Shown one piece after another: positions 47,690 through 59,331 of a stretch of 64,000 bases of DNA (the first letter of the stretch is position 1; every line of letters begins with the position of its first letter). This DNA comes from Gigaspora rosea. Lineage: Eukaryota > Glomeromycota > Glomeromycetes > Diversisporales > Gigasporaceae. Location: the NCBI GenBank assembly GCA_003550325.1, contig QKWP01000760.1, positions 32,168 to 96,167 on the forward strand, written 5' to 3'. The translations under genes were made by a program, and so were the position numbers. The notes beneath the pieces are model-generated. The model ran no database searches, was not told the origin of the DNA, and saw only the letters and a list, made by a program, of their open reading frames with translations.

Positions 47690-48960
47690 ATGTGCACCTA
47701 TGAGCCGACATTGGAGCAAAGTGTTAATTCCTATTCTTTGGCAAAACCCATTTTCTTCCTATCAAACCCTGAGAACGAAAAATTCATTTTAAAAGATATG
47801 GAATGGATACCAAATTTTCCAAGGTAATATTGATTATGTAAGATTTCTAAAGGTTCTCAGTTTATACAGTCTAAAAATTAAGCAGCTTGTTAATTTGAAC
47901 CCATGAAATATCACATAATTAAATTATTATTTAAAATATTTATTGAGGGTGGATATATATTTTTCTGCATATGAAATTAAGCCATAAATCTTTACTCATT
48001 AGGACGATAAGCAATTTTTCTCACGACTCCAAGATTTGTCTTTGGTGAAATATCTGAAACATGCATGGAAAGTGCATTATAATCTTGAAAAAAATTACTA
48101 CAAAATTATTATTTTGGGACTTGAAGAAATTTATTCTTATTATGAACCGCAAATATTTCATGAATTCATCATAAGCATTATTAAATCACAAGAGCAACTT
48201 AGTTAAATTATCTGGTGGAGATGAAATTTCTGGAATTCCGTGGCATCATTTCGGCTTTAGAGAGTCAAAGGCAATTATTACGAGAATTTATAATAGAACG
48301 ATGTATTTGTGGTGCGGAATTTAAGGTGCTAATGAAATGTGAAAATTTAGAAATTCTTCGTATCAAATATAGTCGTTATGAGGTACAATTATCCAATTCT
48401 AAGATCAACACTTCAGAGATAGTTGATCCCCAATCAACGGGTCAGAAATTGCAATATTTTTTGAAATTTTAACAATTACTACAACGACTAAAACTTGAAT
48501 CAAAAAATGAAAAGTTTCTAGAACATTCAGTGTTGCTAGCACTTAAATCCTTCTACACAAACATTACTTAACATTTCATTATTGAGCCTTCCACACAATT
48601 CCACACAACTTCTAGTCTTATAGGTCATTTACAAAAACTTCAATTTCTTACATTAAGAAATATGTGGCGTATTGATGAGACCATAGAAAAGAATGAACTA
48701 TGCATTTTGCCAAAATATTACCGTTAAAATTGCATTATCTTGACTTCAAATCTACTTTTCTAAATTCATATATTGATATTTTTCTCAGTAATTGCCATGT
48801 GCCTTTAGAAAAGTTGTTAATTTATCTCCTTAATAACGGAAAGAAGCTAATGCGCTAATAGAATTCGTCATACAAAAAGGAACTTTGAATTAAGTGTGTG
48901 TAGCCATGAGTTCGGATGATAAATTTAAGAAAGAAGTAAAAAGATTTGTTAGAGTGGTAA
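47690..48960 (+). pseudogene. F-box/LRR-like pseudogene
   Basis: The longest intact piece (48215-48472) reads from FRGIISALESQRQLLREFII to a C-terminal KLQYFLKF and includes GAEFKVLMKCENLEILRI. Upstream and downstream fragments in shifting frames continue the family pattern: SGGDEISGIPWH just before, LLQRLKLESKN-like after it, and GLQKLQFLTLRNMW-like, LPLKLHYLDFKS-like and IDIFLSNCHVPLEKLL-like further on. This matches my recollection of F-box proteins with C-terminal leucine-rich repeats, expanded in Rhizophagus and thought to act as SCF substrate adaptors. Many indels and stops make this copy non-functional. Confidence 0.7.
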
Positions 48961-49927
48961 CATTTAGACAAATTATTGTTAATTGCTAATTTATATAAAT
49001 TCCTTTTTGACAAGATAGCGTCTTTTTTAAACGTTTATGGCCGTAATAGTTTAATACACGTATAATATAAATAAATATTCAATAAATTTAACATTAAATA
49101 AGTTCTCTAAAAATTGACAACTAATGGATGGATTTGTAATTAAATATTTATCATGAAAAAGTTTAAACACGATTGATAGTCTTTATATCACATATTTAGA
49201 TTGAAAAATGTTAATAAATTTCGCTTTATTATTATAATCCCATGGTTTGATACAGTATGAATATAGCGAAATAATTAACTAATTGTAATTGGCAAGGAAT
49301 TCATTAGTTTAAAAAGTCTAACAGGAGAATTATAGACAGTTTAAATCTGAAATTTAAAATTCTTAAAAATTTACTAGAGTCACGGACCAGATCATGATGC
49401 AAGCGACTCGATAACGGATAACAGGTAATGTTTCGGGTCAAGTGATGCGGCGGTCGTAAGATAGGCTCGGAGACAATAAAATCAAAAGATGTTGATAATT
49501 CGAAAGTCAAATGTATAGTTTAATCAATTAATTGCATAAATGCCGTGTTGTAGAGGTTAGTAGAGGGAATCAATATAGTTCAAGGAAAATTCGATTAGAG
49601 ACAACATCGATTTCCCTTAAAACAATAAAACGCTTTCCTTCAATTAGTTCGATGGCCATTTTGATCTACAATCATAAATTAATAAAAATACAGTAAAGCA
49701 GTTAAATAAATTAAAGTAACCTAGACATTTAGAGGGAACATCAACCTCTAATTACCCGTGAAATAGTATTGTTTTTGATATAGAGGAATTTAAAAAATTC
49801 GTCGTCATACATAATCCAACGATTTTATAGCTGTCTTCAAAAAGGTGTGAACAGGTGGTTTTTATGACATATACCCATATGGGGAATCGGGAAATCAGAA
49901 ATTTAATAATTAATTTTTTATCATTAT
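48961..49927. other. Gene-free stretch
   Basis: AT-rich; two short minus ORFs (49304-49510, 49752-49943) lack any recognisable feature. Confidence 0.3.
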
Positions 49928-50078
49928 TAGAGACGGGCATCACGCACCTATCAGTGCGAGATGCTTAATCAGCACATATTTTAGGTTAGATAATTATTGA
50001 CGTCCATTGTAATTTTATATTATTAGCCATGTAACAATTAAACACCTCGTACTGATAAGTGCGTGATACCCTTTTCTA
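49928..50078. mobile_element. hAT-like MITE
   Basis: The left end TAGAGACGGGCATCACGCAC is mirrored at the right by GTGCGTGATACCCTTTTCTA. Flanks are 8-bp duplications with one mismatch (ATCATTAT at 49920-49927, ATCATTAC at 50079-50086). Confidence 0.8.
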
Positions 50079-50135
50079 ATCATTACCATTTATCGCAATG
50101 TATACTATTTTGGTTTTATAATCGTATTAATATTG

Positions 50136-50282
50136 ATGGCGGATGCACTAGATACAAAACTTATAAACAAAAGAGGGGCTTGCTTTAGTCGTCGAAAGTG
50201 TTTATATTGTGGAGTTGATTTGCAAACACAAAAATGCAAATGTAATATTACAAATATGCGTATACACGAAATTATTCAATAA
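50136..50282 (+). CDS. Small Cys-rich ORF, possible gene fragment
   Basis: 48 residues starting MADALDTKLINKRGACFSRR, then CLYCGVDLQTQKCKC. The CxxC and CxC spacing recalls a small zinc-binding knuckle. There is no signal peptide. It sits beside a MITE and could be an exon or relic of a larger gene. Function unknown. Confidence 0.3.
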   Translation: MADALDTKLINKRGACFSRRKCLYCGVDLQTQKCKCNITNMRIHEIIQ

Positions 50283-51065
50283 CTCTAAAAGATTCTTTTA
50301 GATTCACTTTGTTTCACGATGCAATAATGGGCCATCAAAGATTGAATATAATCAAAAAAAAAAATCATTCAGCAACTCTAAATCGGTAAAATTTTTACTT
50401 TAAGAGATGCGTTAAAGCATTATAATTTTTAATTGATCAATAGTTGATTTACTGTATAAAGCAAAATCATATAACATGTATAAATGTTGCAAGACTCAAG
50501 ATGACCATCGTTTTTAGGAATTTATTAAAAGTTTCTTAATTCGCCTGTTAAAATTTACCTTTAACTTAGAATAGCATTATTTTATTGAACTATAAAAACT
50601 ATTTCTATTGGGAAATTGGTGAGAATCTTTCTCTGTTAGAAGTGAGAGTAAAAAAAAAGAAGGAAATTTGGGAAATATCGTGAGTTTCCCATGATATGGT
50701 GATCCCTGATCGTTCACATCTTTTTGAAAACAGCTGTAATATATAGATAATACTGTTCAAGATTTGCAGAATCTCACATGATTAGAAATTAATCCAGAAT
50801 TCTTTATAATGTTACAAAATAGAAGAGCTTCTCATTATAATTTTGCCGATTTATCTTGTTAGTGAACAAGGTAGAGTGATTATAAATTATAAATCATTAA
50901 AAGCAATCAAACAACATTATAATAGTGGGCAAGTTAACAGTATAACTGATAAGATTATTTTTCAAGTCAAAATATCGATAACTCAATTATAATAACGTAT
51001 ATAATATCCATTTTGTTGTCGATATTTTTGATAATTCAATTTCTATAAAAATTACTTCTTTTAGG
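50283..51065. other. Gene-free stretch
   Basis: AT-rich; short protein-like scraps only. Nothing recognised. Confidence 0.3.
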
Positions 51066-51454
51066 CCACACAAAGTTAATTTTTCGTTTTGCATTACATG
51101 AGTTTCAAAATTCCCGGTAGGTCGGTCGGATTTTTTATTTTATTTTATTTTTTTTTTAATCTATTATGAATTAATAGCCTTATGTTGCATCTAAGGCCAC
51201 ATAAAGTTAATTTCACGCTTTGCATAACATGGAATCAAAAAATTGGGGGGTTAACAGTCAGATTTTCTATCGACCCTGTCGGATAATTTCGGAAAGCTAA
51301 TGTCTCCATTGGGTGATACCGGAATGGTTTATGGGGAAAAATTAAATAACAAAAATAGAATAATTGGAACAATTGGGACTTAAAAAAAAATTGGAAAAAT
51401 TGAAAAAAATGGATCGTCGGGTAATGCAAAACGAAAATTTAACTTTGCGTGGCC
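51066..51454. mobile_element. Harbinger-like MITE
   Basis: Ends GGCCACACAAAGTTAATTTT and AATTTAACTTTGCGTGGCC are flanked by TTA (51063-51065, 51455-51457). It contains an internal second copy of the terminal phrase (51193-51230). Same family as 22574-22931; a left end alone is at about 60209. Confidence 0.85.
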
Positions 51455-53166
51455 TTACGTCAATATGATCAAACACTATAATAGCTTGTAAATCCATAGT
51501 AAAACTGATAAGAATATTTTCAAGCCAAAAACGTCGATATTTAATTCTAATAACATATTATTTCTATTATGTTAATACTATAAATAGAAGTTAACAATAT
51601 AACTGATAAGAATATTTTCAAAAATATCTTAAAATATTTTGGCAGTTTGCACCCTAAATTTTCTTCATATTAACTTATTTACGATTTATTTAATCTCGTC
51701 TATTTGCTTTGCGTCAAAATGACCAGGTCATTTACCATCCCTGGTATACCTTGCGTGGAGTTCATTTTTTACTGTTAACAACAGAACGAAAATAATCTAT
51801 GCAGGTAGTGAATTTTCTATATTAGCTTCATTTCTTAATGGTTTAATATTGGATAATATTTTAAAAAATGATTTTGTTTTTTTTTAAAAAATGAAAAAAA
51901 AAAACCATCGTTACGATCACTGCATTCGCTATTTAACGGTGAAAAAAAAAAAAAATCGGTACGATCACTGCATTCGTTGTTTAACGGCCATATTTTCTTT
52001 TAAACTATCAAAATAACAATATAGACTCAGGTGGTTCTCAAGCAGCTCCCTCAATGATATTTGTTAGTGATCGAGGTGCTACTCAATCAGTTCGATTAAT
52101 CTAATTTAATTGAAATGATTTTAATAATGATTTTGCCGGAAATTCATTGTGTAAAATGCGTATTTTAAATTTTAGCCAATCAGAATAACTCTATAAAAAA
52201 AAGGTGATGATCAGGGTCAATTTTTTTTAACCAATCCGATCATTTTATTAATCATTGAGGTAGGTCTTGAGAACAACCTCAATATATTAAATTTTATAAC
52301 AAGTGGGCCCGATATTATAAGTTTTAAAGCCCGAAACTTTAATGCCACGTTTGCATAAATTTTATATGCATTTGCACACACGATATATTAATTTATACGC
52401 AGATGTGACCTCATTAAGCAACATACGTGTTTGTTGATTTACGAAAGTATACACAATTTATTTACTCACTCATACACCATAGCTATTCGTATTACCTGTT
52501 GTTTTCAGTGCTATGCTTTATGAAATACTATTTTTTAGTAATTAGGTATTTTAGGCTAATGTTTAATCATATATAATTTAATAATATTACAAATGTACTT
52601 AATAATTTTTATTAGAAATGATTAATTTATGAATGAGACCACTATATTCATAATATAACTAAATTTTATACGATAAATAATTGATTGTATATTAAGTTTA
52701 CGAAAAAATAATTATTTGAATCGATTTGAATGATAATGCAAAATTAAGCTCCAATTACTCAAATTAATTTGAATGATTGTGGACGATTTCGCTGCCGGTA
52801 ATGTTGCAATGGTGCAAAGTTACAAAAATGGTATTACCTAATTTTATTATTTCTACTACTTGAAGATTTGATTTATTTAAAGTATTGTGACAAACGGTCG
52901 TTACTCAATAAATGAGAATAAGGTAAAATTAAATGAATTTGAGCATTGAGGTAATTCAGAATTAACGGGGGGTCAAAATTAAAATCAGAAAATCATATTT
53001 AATTTTCAATTTATAATTCAACGTAGTAAAAATATTATTTAAACAAATTACCTATTTTAAATGTGCAATTAATTCGTGATTTCGAATAAATTTGCAATAT
53101 AATTATTTCAAAATAATTGGTTCATGATTTTATATGATGATACAGTAGTATGCCATCAGGAAAATA
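51455..53166. other. Gene-free stretch
   Basis: A direct repeat of about 35 bp (ACGATCACTGCATTCG..TTTAACGG) occurs at about 51914-51946 and 51962-51985. The rest is AT-rich DNA without a supported gene. Confidence 0.35.
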
Positions 53167-53330
53167 AAGTTGACCCTCTCAAAACCAATCCTGTCAATCC
53201 GATAACCTGCTATAATCGGTCAAACTAAGTCTGTATCTAACATAGCTATTTGACTTCTCAAATTCGATAACCTCTCAAAACTGTTACAGAACCTATCCAC
53301 CATGTATACCGATTTTGAGAGGGTCGACTG
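53167..53330. mobile_element. TA-flanked MITE
   Basis: The left end GTTGACCCTCTCAAAACC is mirrored by GATTTTGAGAGGGTCGACTG at the right, with TA at both flanks (53165-53166, 53331-53332). Internal GATAACC motifs repeat. It belongs to the CAGTC-terminal group. Confidence 0.75.
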
Positions 53331-54020
53331 TATATAATAGACAAATTTTATATCAGTATTAAAAGTTTAAGAGGTCTAATAATTATATTAAAAACAGACA
53401 TAGTAGATTAACTTTTATCAGATTTGACAGGTTATCGATTTTGACAAGATCAGTTTGACAGGGTAAATATTTCTTCAAAAGCCAATCATAACAAGTTGAT
53501 GTACTTTTTAGATAGACTAGTTTTCTTTATAATTTTAACAAGATCATGAAATTTAAAGACAATTTTAAATTTAAAGGTTGTTAATTAATGCTCTGGTCTA
53601 CGAAATGCCACCATTTGGCTAGTCTTATTTTGTTGTCCTTTATTCTTTGGAATATCTATATATTGTAGATTTAAGTATTAAATGCCTATTAGGCCAATTA
53701 GCTCGTTTTTATTTATGCACCAAATTAAGATGATTTCAAGTTAAACTATAAGTAGTTATTTATTTAACAATGAGCTTTTAGATATATAAAAAAGTAATTT
53801 ATAGCACTGTATAACCAGTAAAACATATTATTTATATAAATGTTCATAAACATCAGTGTACGTAGCAAAAACAGCATGCCCTAATAACCTATTTTTAATA
53901 TATTGATTTAAAAAAACAATTGTAAATTGAAAAAAAACCAATTATTAATTACAAATGCTGTCAAATATTAATTATCATTCAGATATTAGTCAAAATTTGG
54001 GCATTCAACAGATTTGCTTA
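53331..54020. other. Gene-free stretch
   Basis: 53395-53465 repeats parts of the preceding MITE (GACAGGTTATCGATTTTGAC). The rest is AT-rich 3' flank of the kinase. Confidence 0.35.
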
Positions 54021-55293
54021 CTAAACAAGCTTAAATGTTAATAAGTATAAAAAACAATACATTAGACCTAATTTTTTGATAGATAATTTCTTACCCACAA
54101 CTATAGGTTTAGCATTTATTGGCTTAGGGAGATTTTGATATTTCAAAAACCGACTTGTATAAATAGCTTGTTTATGTGTTTGGTAGTTGAGTCGTTGTGT
54201 TGATGTGACTTGTTTTGAATTTTTATTAGAATCTTTAATTTCTTCAAATTGTTTGTATAATTCAGTTTGATCATTTCTTTTATCACTAAAAAATCTACGT
54301 AGTATATTAACTAGTTCTTCGGCAGTTGGTCGATTTTGAGGTTCAGCATCTAGGCATTTATTCATCAAATCCAAAAGTAGTTTAGGAACTTCACATTTAA
54401 TTTCAGGTCTATAGCCTAAACAAATTTTAATTGCCAGATCCTCATCATGTGAAATATTATGGTATGGAGGATATCCAGTAAAAACTTCTGACATAATTAT
54501 TCCAAAAGAATAAATATCTAATTTTTTTGAGTATATTTTTCTCCATGCAACACCTCTGGAGCAATATAGGAAGCACACCAAAAATTCCTTCAGAATTTGA
54601 TTCTTGGGACGTCAGCTTGCTCAAACCAAAATCAGTAATATAAGATGTAATCATATTGTCATTAATTATATTTCCAGAATGAAAATCTTTATGCATTAAG
54701 TTGGATCTGTGGATTGTATTAAGCCCATCAGCTATGTGATGTAAATTATATAATTTATAGTTCCAATTTAAGTCATTATATTTGCTATCTAATAATTTTC
54801 GAAGACTTCCTTGATTTGCATATTCCATAACCATTATATAATTGTGATCATTTGGATTCTTAGTTATGCCATAAATTTTAATTGCTGAATAACCCTCAAG
54901 GTTTTGCTGATTTTCTATCTAAACCATAATTAATGAATAAAACTTAAATAATATAATAATACTGTAATAATAATAATAATAATAATATACTTCTTTTAAA
55001 AATTCGTGTTTTATATATTTAGAATTATCAAGGCTTTTTAAACAAACATTCACTTTCGACCTTCTTATCCATTCATTCTTCTCAGAGTTAAACCCTTTAA
55101 TATATCCATCAGTCCAGACTGCTTTAAAAACTGTGCCAAAGCCTCCTATAGCAAGATACTTAATATTTGTAAATTTATTAAAAGGTATCCATTCAATAAT
55201 GTCTGAAATTTCTTTGCGTTAAGTTGAGTTTGTTTAATAAATTCATCAATATAATTATTACCACTTGTCCAATTATAAAATTCCTTTTTAAAT
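54021..55293 (-). CDS. Protein kinase exons (TKL-like), two frameshifts
   Basis: Exons 55293-54991 and 54918-54021, separated by a 72-bp GT..AG intron in phase. An N-terminal leader (FYNWTSGNNYIDEFI) is followed by a Gly-rich loop AIGGFGTVFKAVW, the beta-3 Lys in VCLKSL, hinge MVMEYANQGSL, catalytic loop HKDFHSGN, DFGLSK, and DIYSFGIIMSEV to the QNRPTAEEL motif. It is therefore a complete catalytic domain. One base is missing near 55212 and another near 54568 (just before the APE-type motif APEV). These breaks make it a pseudogene unless they are base-calling errors. No Met opens the first exon; an upstream exon is needed, and the TPR exon fits in phase. Confidence 0.8.
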
Positions 55294-57894
55294 CTTAAAT
55301 GTTGAACAATGATAAGTATAATAATGTATTAAGAGCTACAATTTTAATAATAACCAATATATACCGTCTAGCATAGGTTGACATATGGTTAATTAGAGGC
55401 AATTAATTATTATTATTGAAATTACCATTTAATGTAAAAAATTTAAAAAAATTTACTCGCTATTGTGGAAATATACAGTAAGTTAGTTAAAGTTATGTTA
55501 GTTGGTATTGCGGTAGTTAAGTTATGTAGTTTGTATTGACATTATCATTGATGTATATCGTAATTTACTGTAAAAAATTCATTTAAAAAACTTACTCACT
55601 ATTGTGGAGATACACAGTATATAGTTAGAGTTATGTTAGTTGGTATTGGCATTATCATTGATGCCTATCGTAATTTACTGTAAAAATTCATTAAAAAAAA
55701 CTTACAGACTATTGCGGTAGTTAAAGTTATGTTAGTTTGTATTGGTATTATCATTGATGTCTATCGTAATTTACTGTAAAAAATTTATTTAAGAACTTAC
55801 GAGCTAGTTACGGAGACACACAGTATGTAGTTAATGTTATGTTCGTTTGTATTGGAATTATTATTGATGTTTATCGTAATTTACTGCAAAAATTCATTTA
55901 AAAAAAACTTACAGACTATTGCGGAGACACACAATATATGTAGTTAAAGTTATGTTAGCTTGTATTGGCATTATCTATCGTAATTTACTGCAAAAAATTC
56001 ATTTAAGAAACTTACGGACTATTGCGGCAGTTAAAGTTATGTTAGTTTGTATTGGCATTATTGAAATCTATCTAATTTACTGTAAAAATTCATTAAAAAA
56101 CTTACGGACTATTGCGGTAGCTAAAGTTATGTTAGTTTGTATTGGCATTATCATTGATGTCTATCGTAATTTACTGTAAAAATTCATTACTGTAAAAAAA
56201 CTTACAAACTATTGCGGTAGTTAAAGTTATGTTAGTTTGTATTGGCATTAACATTGATGTCTATCATAAAAATTCTTTAAAAAACTTACGGACTATTGCG
56301 GTAGTTAAAGTTCAAGTTAGTTTGTATTGGCATTAACATTGATGTCTATCGTAATTGACTGTAAAAATTCATTAAAAAACTTACGGACTATTGCGATAGT
56401 TAAAGTTAAGTTAGTTTGTATTGGCTTTATCATTGATGTCTATTGTAATTTACTGTAAAAATTCATTACTGTAAAAAAACTTACAAACTATTGCGGTAGT
56501 TAAAGTTATGTTAGTTTGTATTGGCATTATCATTGATGTTTATCGTAGTTTACTGTAAAAATTCATTTAAAAAACTTACCTGTTATTGTGGAAAAACACA
56601 GTATGTAGTAAAGTTAGGATAGGTTTATATCGTAATTTACTATAAAAAATTTTTAAAAAACTTACTAGCTATTAGGGGTAGTTAAATTCATGTTAGTTTG
56701 TATTTGCATTATCATTGATGCCTATCGTAATTTACTGTAAAAAATTCATTTAAAAAACTTACTCGCTATTGGGGTGACACACAGTATATATTTAAAGTTA
56801 TGTTAGTTTGTATTGGCATTATCATTGATGTCTATTGTAATTTACTGTAACAAATTCATTTAAAAAACTTACCGACTATTGCAGTGACACACAGTATGTT
56901 AGTTTGTATTTGCATTATCATTGTAATTTACTGCAAAAAAATCACTTAAAAATCTTACGAGCTATTATGGCACAGTACGTAGTTAAAGTTATGTTAGTTT
57001 GCATTGGCATTATCATTGATGTCTATAGTAATTTACTGTAAAAAATTCATTTAAAAAACTTACATACTAATGCGGTAGTTAAAATTATGTTGTAATTTAC
57101 TGTAAGAAAATTCATTTAAAAAATTTACTCGCTATTGTGGAGATATACAGTATGTAGTTAAAGTTAGGTTAGGTTCTATCGTAAAAAATTCTTTAAAAAC
57201 TTACTAGCTTTTGCGGTAGTTAAATTCATGTTAGTTTGTATTGGCATTATCATTGACCTATCGTAATTTCTGTAAAAAATTCATTTAAAAAACTTACTCG
57301 CTATTGCGGTGACACACAGTATGTAGCTAAAGTTATGTTAGCTTGTATTGGCATTATCATTGATGTCTATTGTAATTTACTGTAAGAAAATTCATTTAAA
57401 AAACTTACGTGCTATTGTGGAGATACACAATATGTAGTTACACAATATGTAGTTTAGTTTGTATTGGCATTATCATTAATGTCTATCGTAATTTACAGTA
57501 AAAAATTCATTTAAAAAACTTACAGACTATTACGTTAGTTAAAGTTATGTTAGTTTGTATTGGCATTATCATTGAAATCTATCGTAAAAATTCTTTTAAA
57601 AAACTTACGGACTATTGCGGTAGTTAAAGTTATGTTAGTTTGTATTGGCATTATCATTGATGTCTATCGTAATTTACTGTAAAAATTCATTTAAAAAACT
57701 TACCGACTATTGCGGTGACACACAGTATGTAGTTAAAGTTATGTTAATTTGTATTGTCATTATCTATCGTAATTTACTGTAAAAAGTTCTTTTAAAAACT
57801 TACAGACTATTGCGGTGATATGTATGGTTGAGTTATTGATCGAACTTTAAACTTTTTAAGGGACCAAAATTTGCAAAACACATATTATACTTAC
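55294..57894 (-). other. Candidate 2.6-kb intron filled by a tandem array
   Basis: The TPR exon's apparent stop overlaps a donor consensus (GGATT|GTAAGT, phase 2). The kinase leader is preceded by an acceptor (CATTTAAG|A, at 55294) that also needs phase 2. Joining them gives GLFKKEFYNW without a stop. This is inference; the TAA could be a true end and the kinase a separate gene. Confidence 0.45.
55430..57825 (-). repeat. Tandem array of about 25 units, each with splice-like sites
   Basis: Units of about 95-115 bp. The plus-strand core runs from CTTACGGACTATTGCGGTAG through GTTAGTTTGTATTGGCATTA to ATCGTAATTTACTGTAAAAA. Two subtypes differ by a 15-bp ACACACAGTATGTAG segment. On the minus strand each unit places GTAAGT close upstream of TTTTTACAG, leaving a segment of about 70 bp between an acceptor and the next donor. 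All three frames of that segment contain stops. Confidence 0.9.
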
Positions 57895-59331
57895 AATCCT
57901 TCAACTAATTTATAGACCTTCGTTGCCCATGTATCTTTTGATTTAATTTCCAATAATTTCTTCAAGTCAGCAATTGATTCATTATACCTTTTCATCATGA
58001 AATTAATTTCTCCTCGATATTTTAATGCTGTATATTATCTGGTTTAATTTCTAGTAACCTAGTTAAATCTTCAAATGCTTTATCATATTCTCCCATAATA
58101 AAATAAACCTTTCCTCGATAACTTAATTCAAATACACTGCGTTGGTTTTTTTCTAATGATTTTGTCAACTCATCAACTAAATCGGCAAACAATATTTGAT
58201 ATTTTAGTAAAAGTGCATTATCTGATTTTATCCAGCTTTTTATTTTTATATTAATTCTTTCTAACGTATCTTTATAAGTCATTGCTATTTATATCATTAA
58301 ATAGAAATGTGTGTAAGTTTAAAACATGCCAACCATACAAACCGTATATATGGTGCTAAATAAATTTACCATAATATTTAAATGGTTTGTGGCCGAAATT
58401 TACCTCTACAGACCCGTCTTGCGATCTAAATCCAACACAAGGGTATAGCATACCTTTCCAATTGTCAGGCAAATTGCATGCAATTCCTTAAAATATATTA
58501 TAAATATTAGGTTTTGTACCTGATCTGTCTTGAAAAATAAATACTTGGTTTTTAAAGTGTTAATTACCAAGTTTATTCCATTTTTAGTATAAAATACTAT
58601 CTTGTTTATGAAATTTAAATAGCATCCAATAATATCACCAGTAGTATATGTTGATCCATACGGCTCGCTGCCTCCAGAATAAAAAGAATATCCATCGTCA
58701 CCATGGTACCCACAGCTCCATAATTCACTTTTCTTAGACTCTTGTCCTAAAAGATATTATGATATTGATTTAATATATAATCATAAGAAATAATATAAAA
58801 ATCTGCTATTACCAAGCATGAGCATGTTATTTATATAATCAGTTTTTATATTTGAATCGTCTATCTCTTTATCATTTTGCTTTGTACAATATCCGACTCC
58901 AATCATTCTATCAATAAATAGAATAAAACATTACAAATATAAATTTAGGTGTGTTTATGTCGGGAAAAAATTAACATACCCATTTTTTCCTTTATTTATA
59001 ATTTTAATTTCAAAGTAAAAAAATATCCCACACTTTGAATGAATTGGATGATTTGCTCGAATTATAGCAGCTTTATTATCATCTGGATCTTTAGAAAGTT
59101 TTTGTTAAAATAAAATTAACAACTATGTATTAAAATATAAACTCATTAAATTGAGATGCTAATTCAATCAAATATGTTTTTTGAGAGATTCTTTTTTCTC
59201 ATTCTTAACTTACCAGTATAATTAACTTTCAGTCCACTTGAATCTATGTTAACATATGGTGAATTATTTTCAATATCCCATGCAGTCGGTAAAATAATAT
59301 CATCAAATGGAGTTGTTTCTAAATTTTCCAT
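57891..59331 (-). CDS. SPRY domain protein with TPR exon
   Basis: Exons 59331-59214, 59088-58980, 58907-58813, 58746-58568, 58486-58370 and 58284-57895/57891. Introns are 125, 72, 66, 81 and 85 bp, all GT..AG and all in phase. Start [11 protein letters not shown], then ILPTAWD. The SPRY core includes [51 protein letters not shown] and LYPCVGF..VEVNFG. SPRY domains bind peptides and proteins. If the intron at 58369 is not used, the SPRY protein ends at TAG 58356. The last exon has TPR-like helices ([39 protein letters not shown]), with one base missing near 58027. Same strand as, and possibly joined to, the downstream kinase exons. Confidence 0.75.

Noticed and set aside
55919..56179. 86-codon plus ORF
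   Set aside because: It is made entirely of tandem array units; the frame stays open only because the unit repeats.
55430..57825. CRISPR-like array
   Set aside because: Eukaryotic context, no separation into constant repeats and unique spacers; whole units vary gradually.
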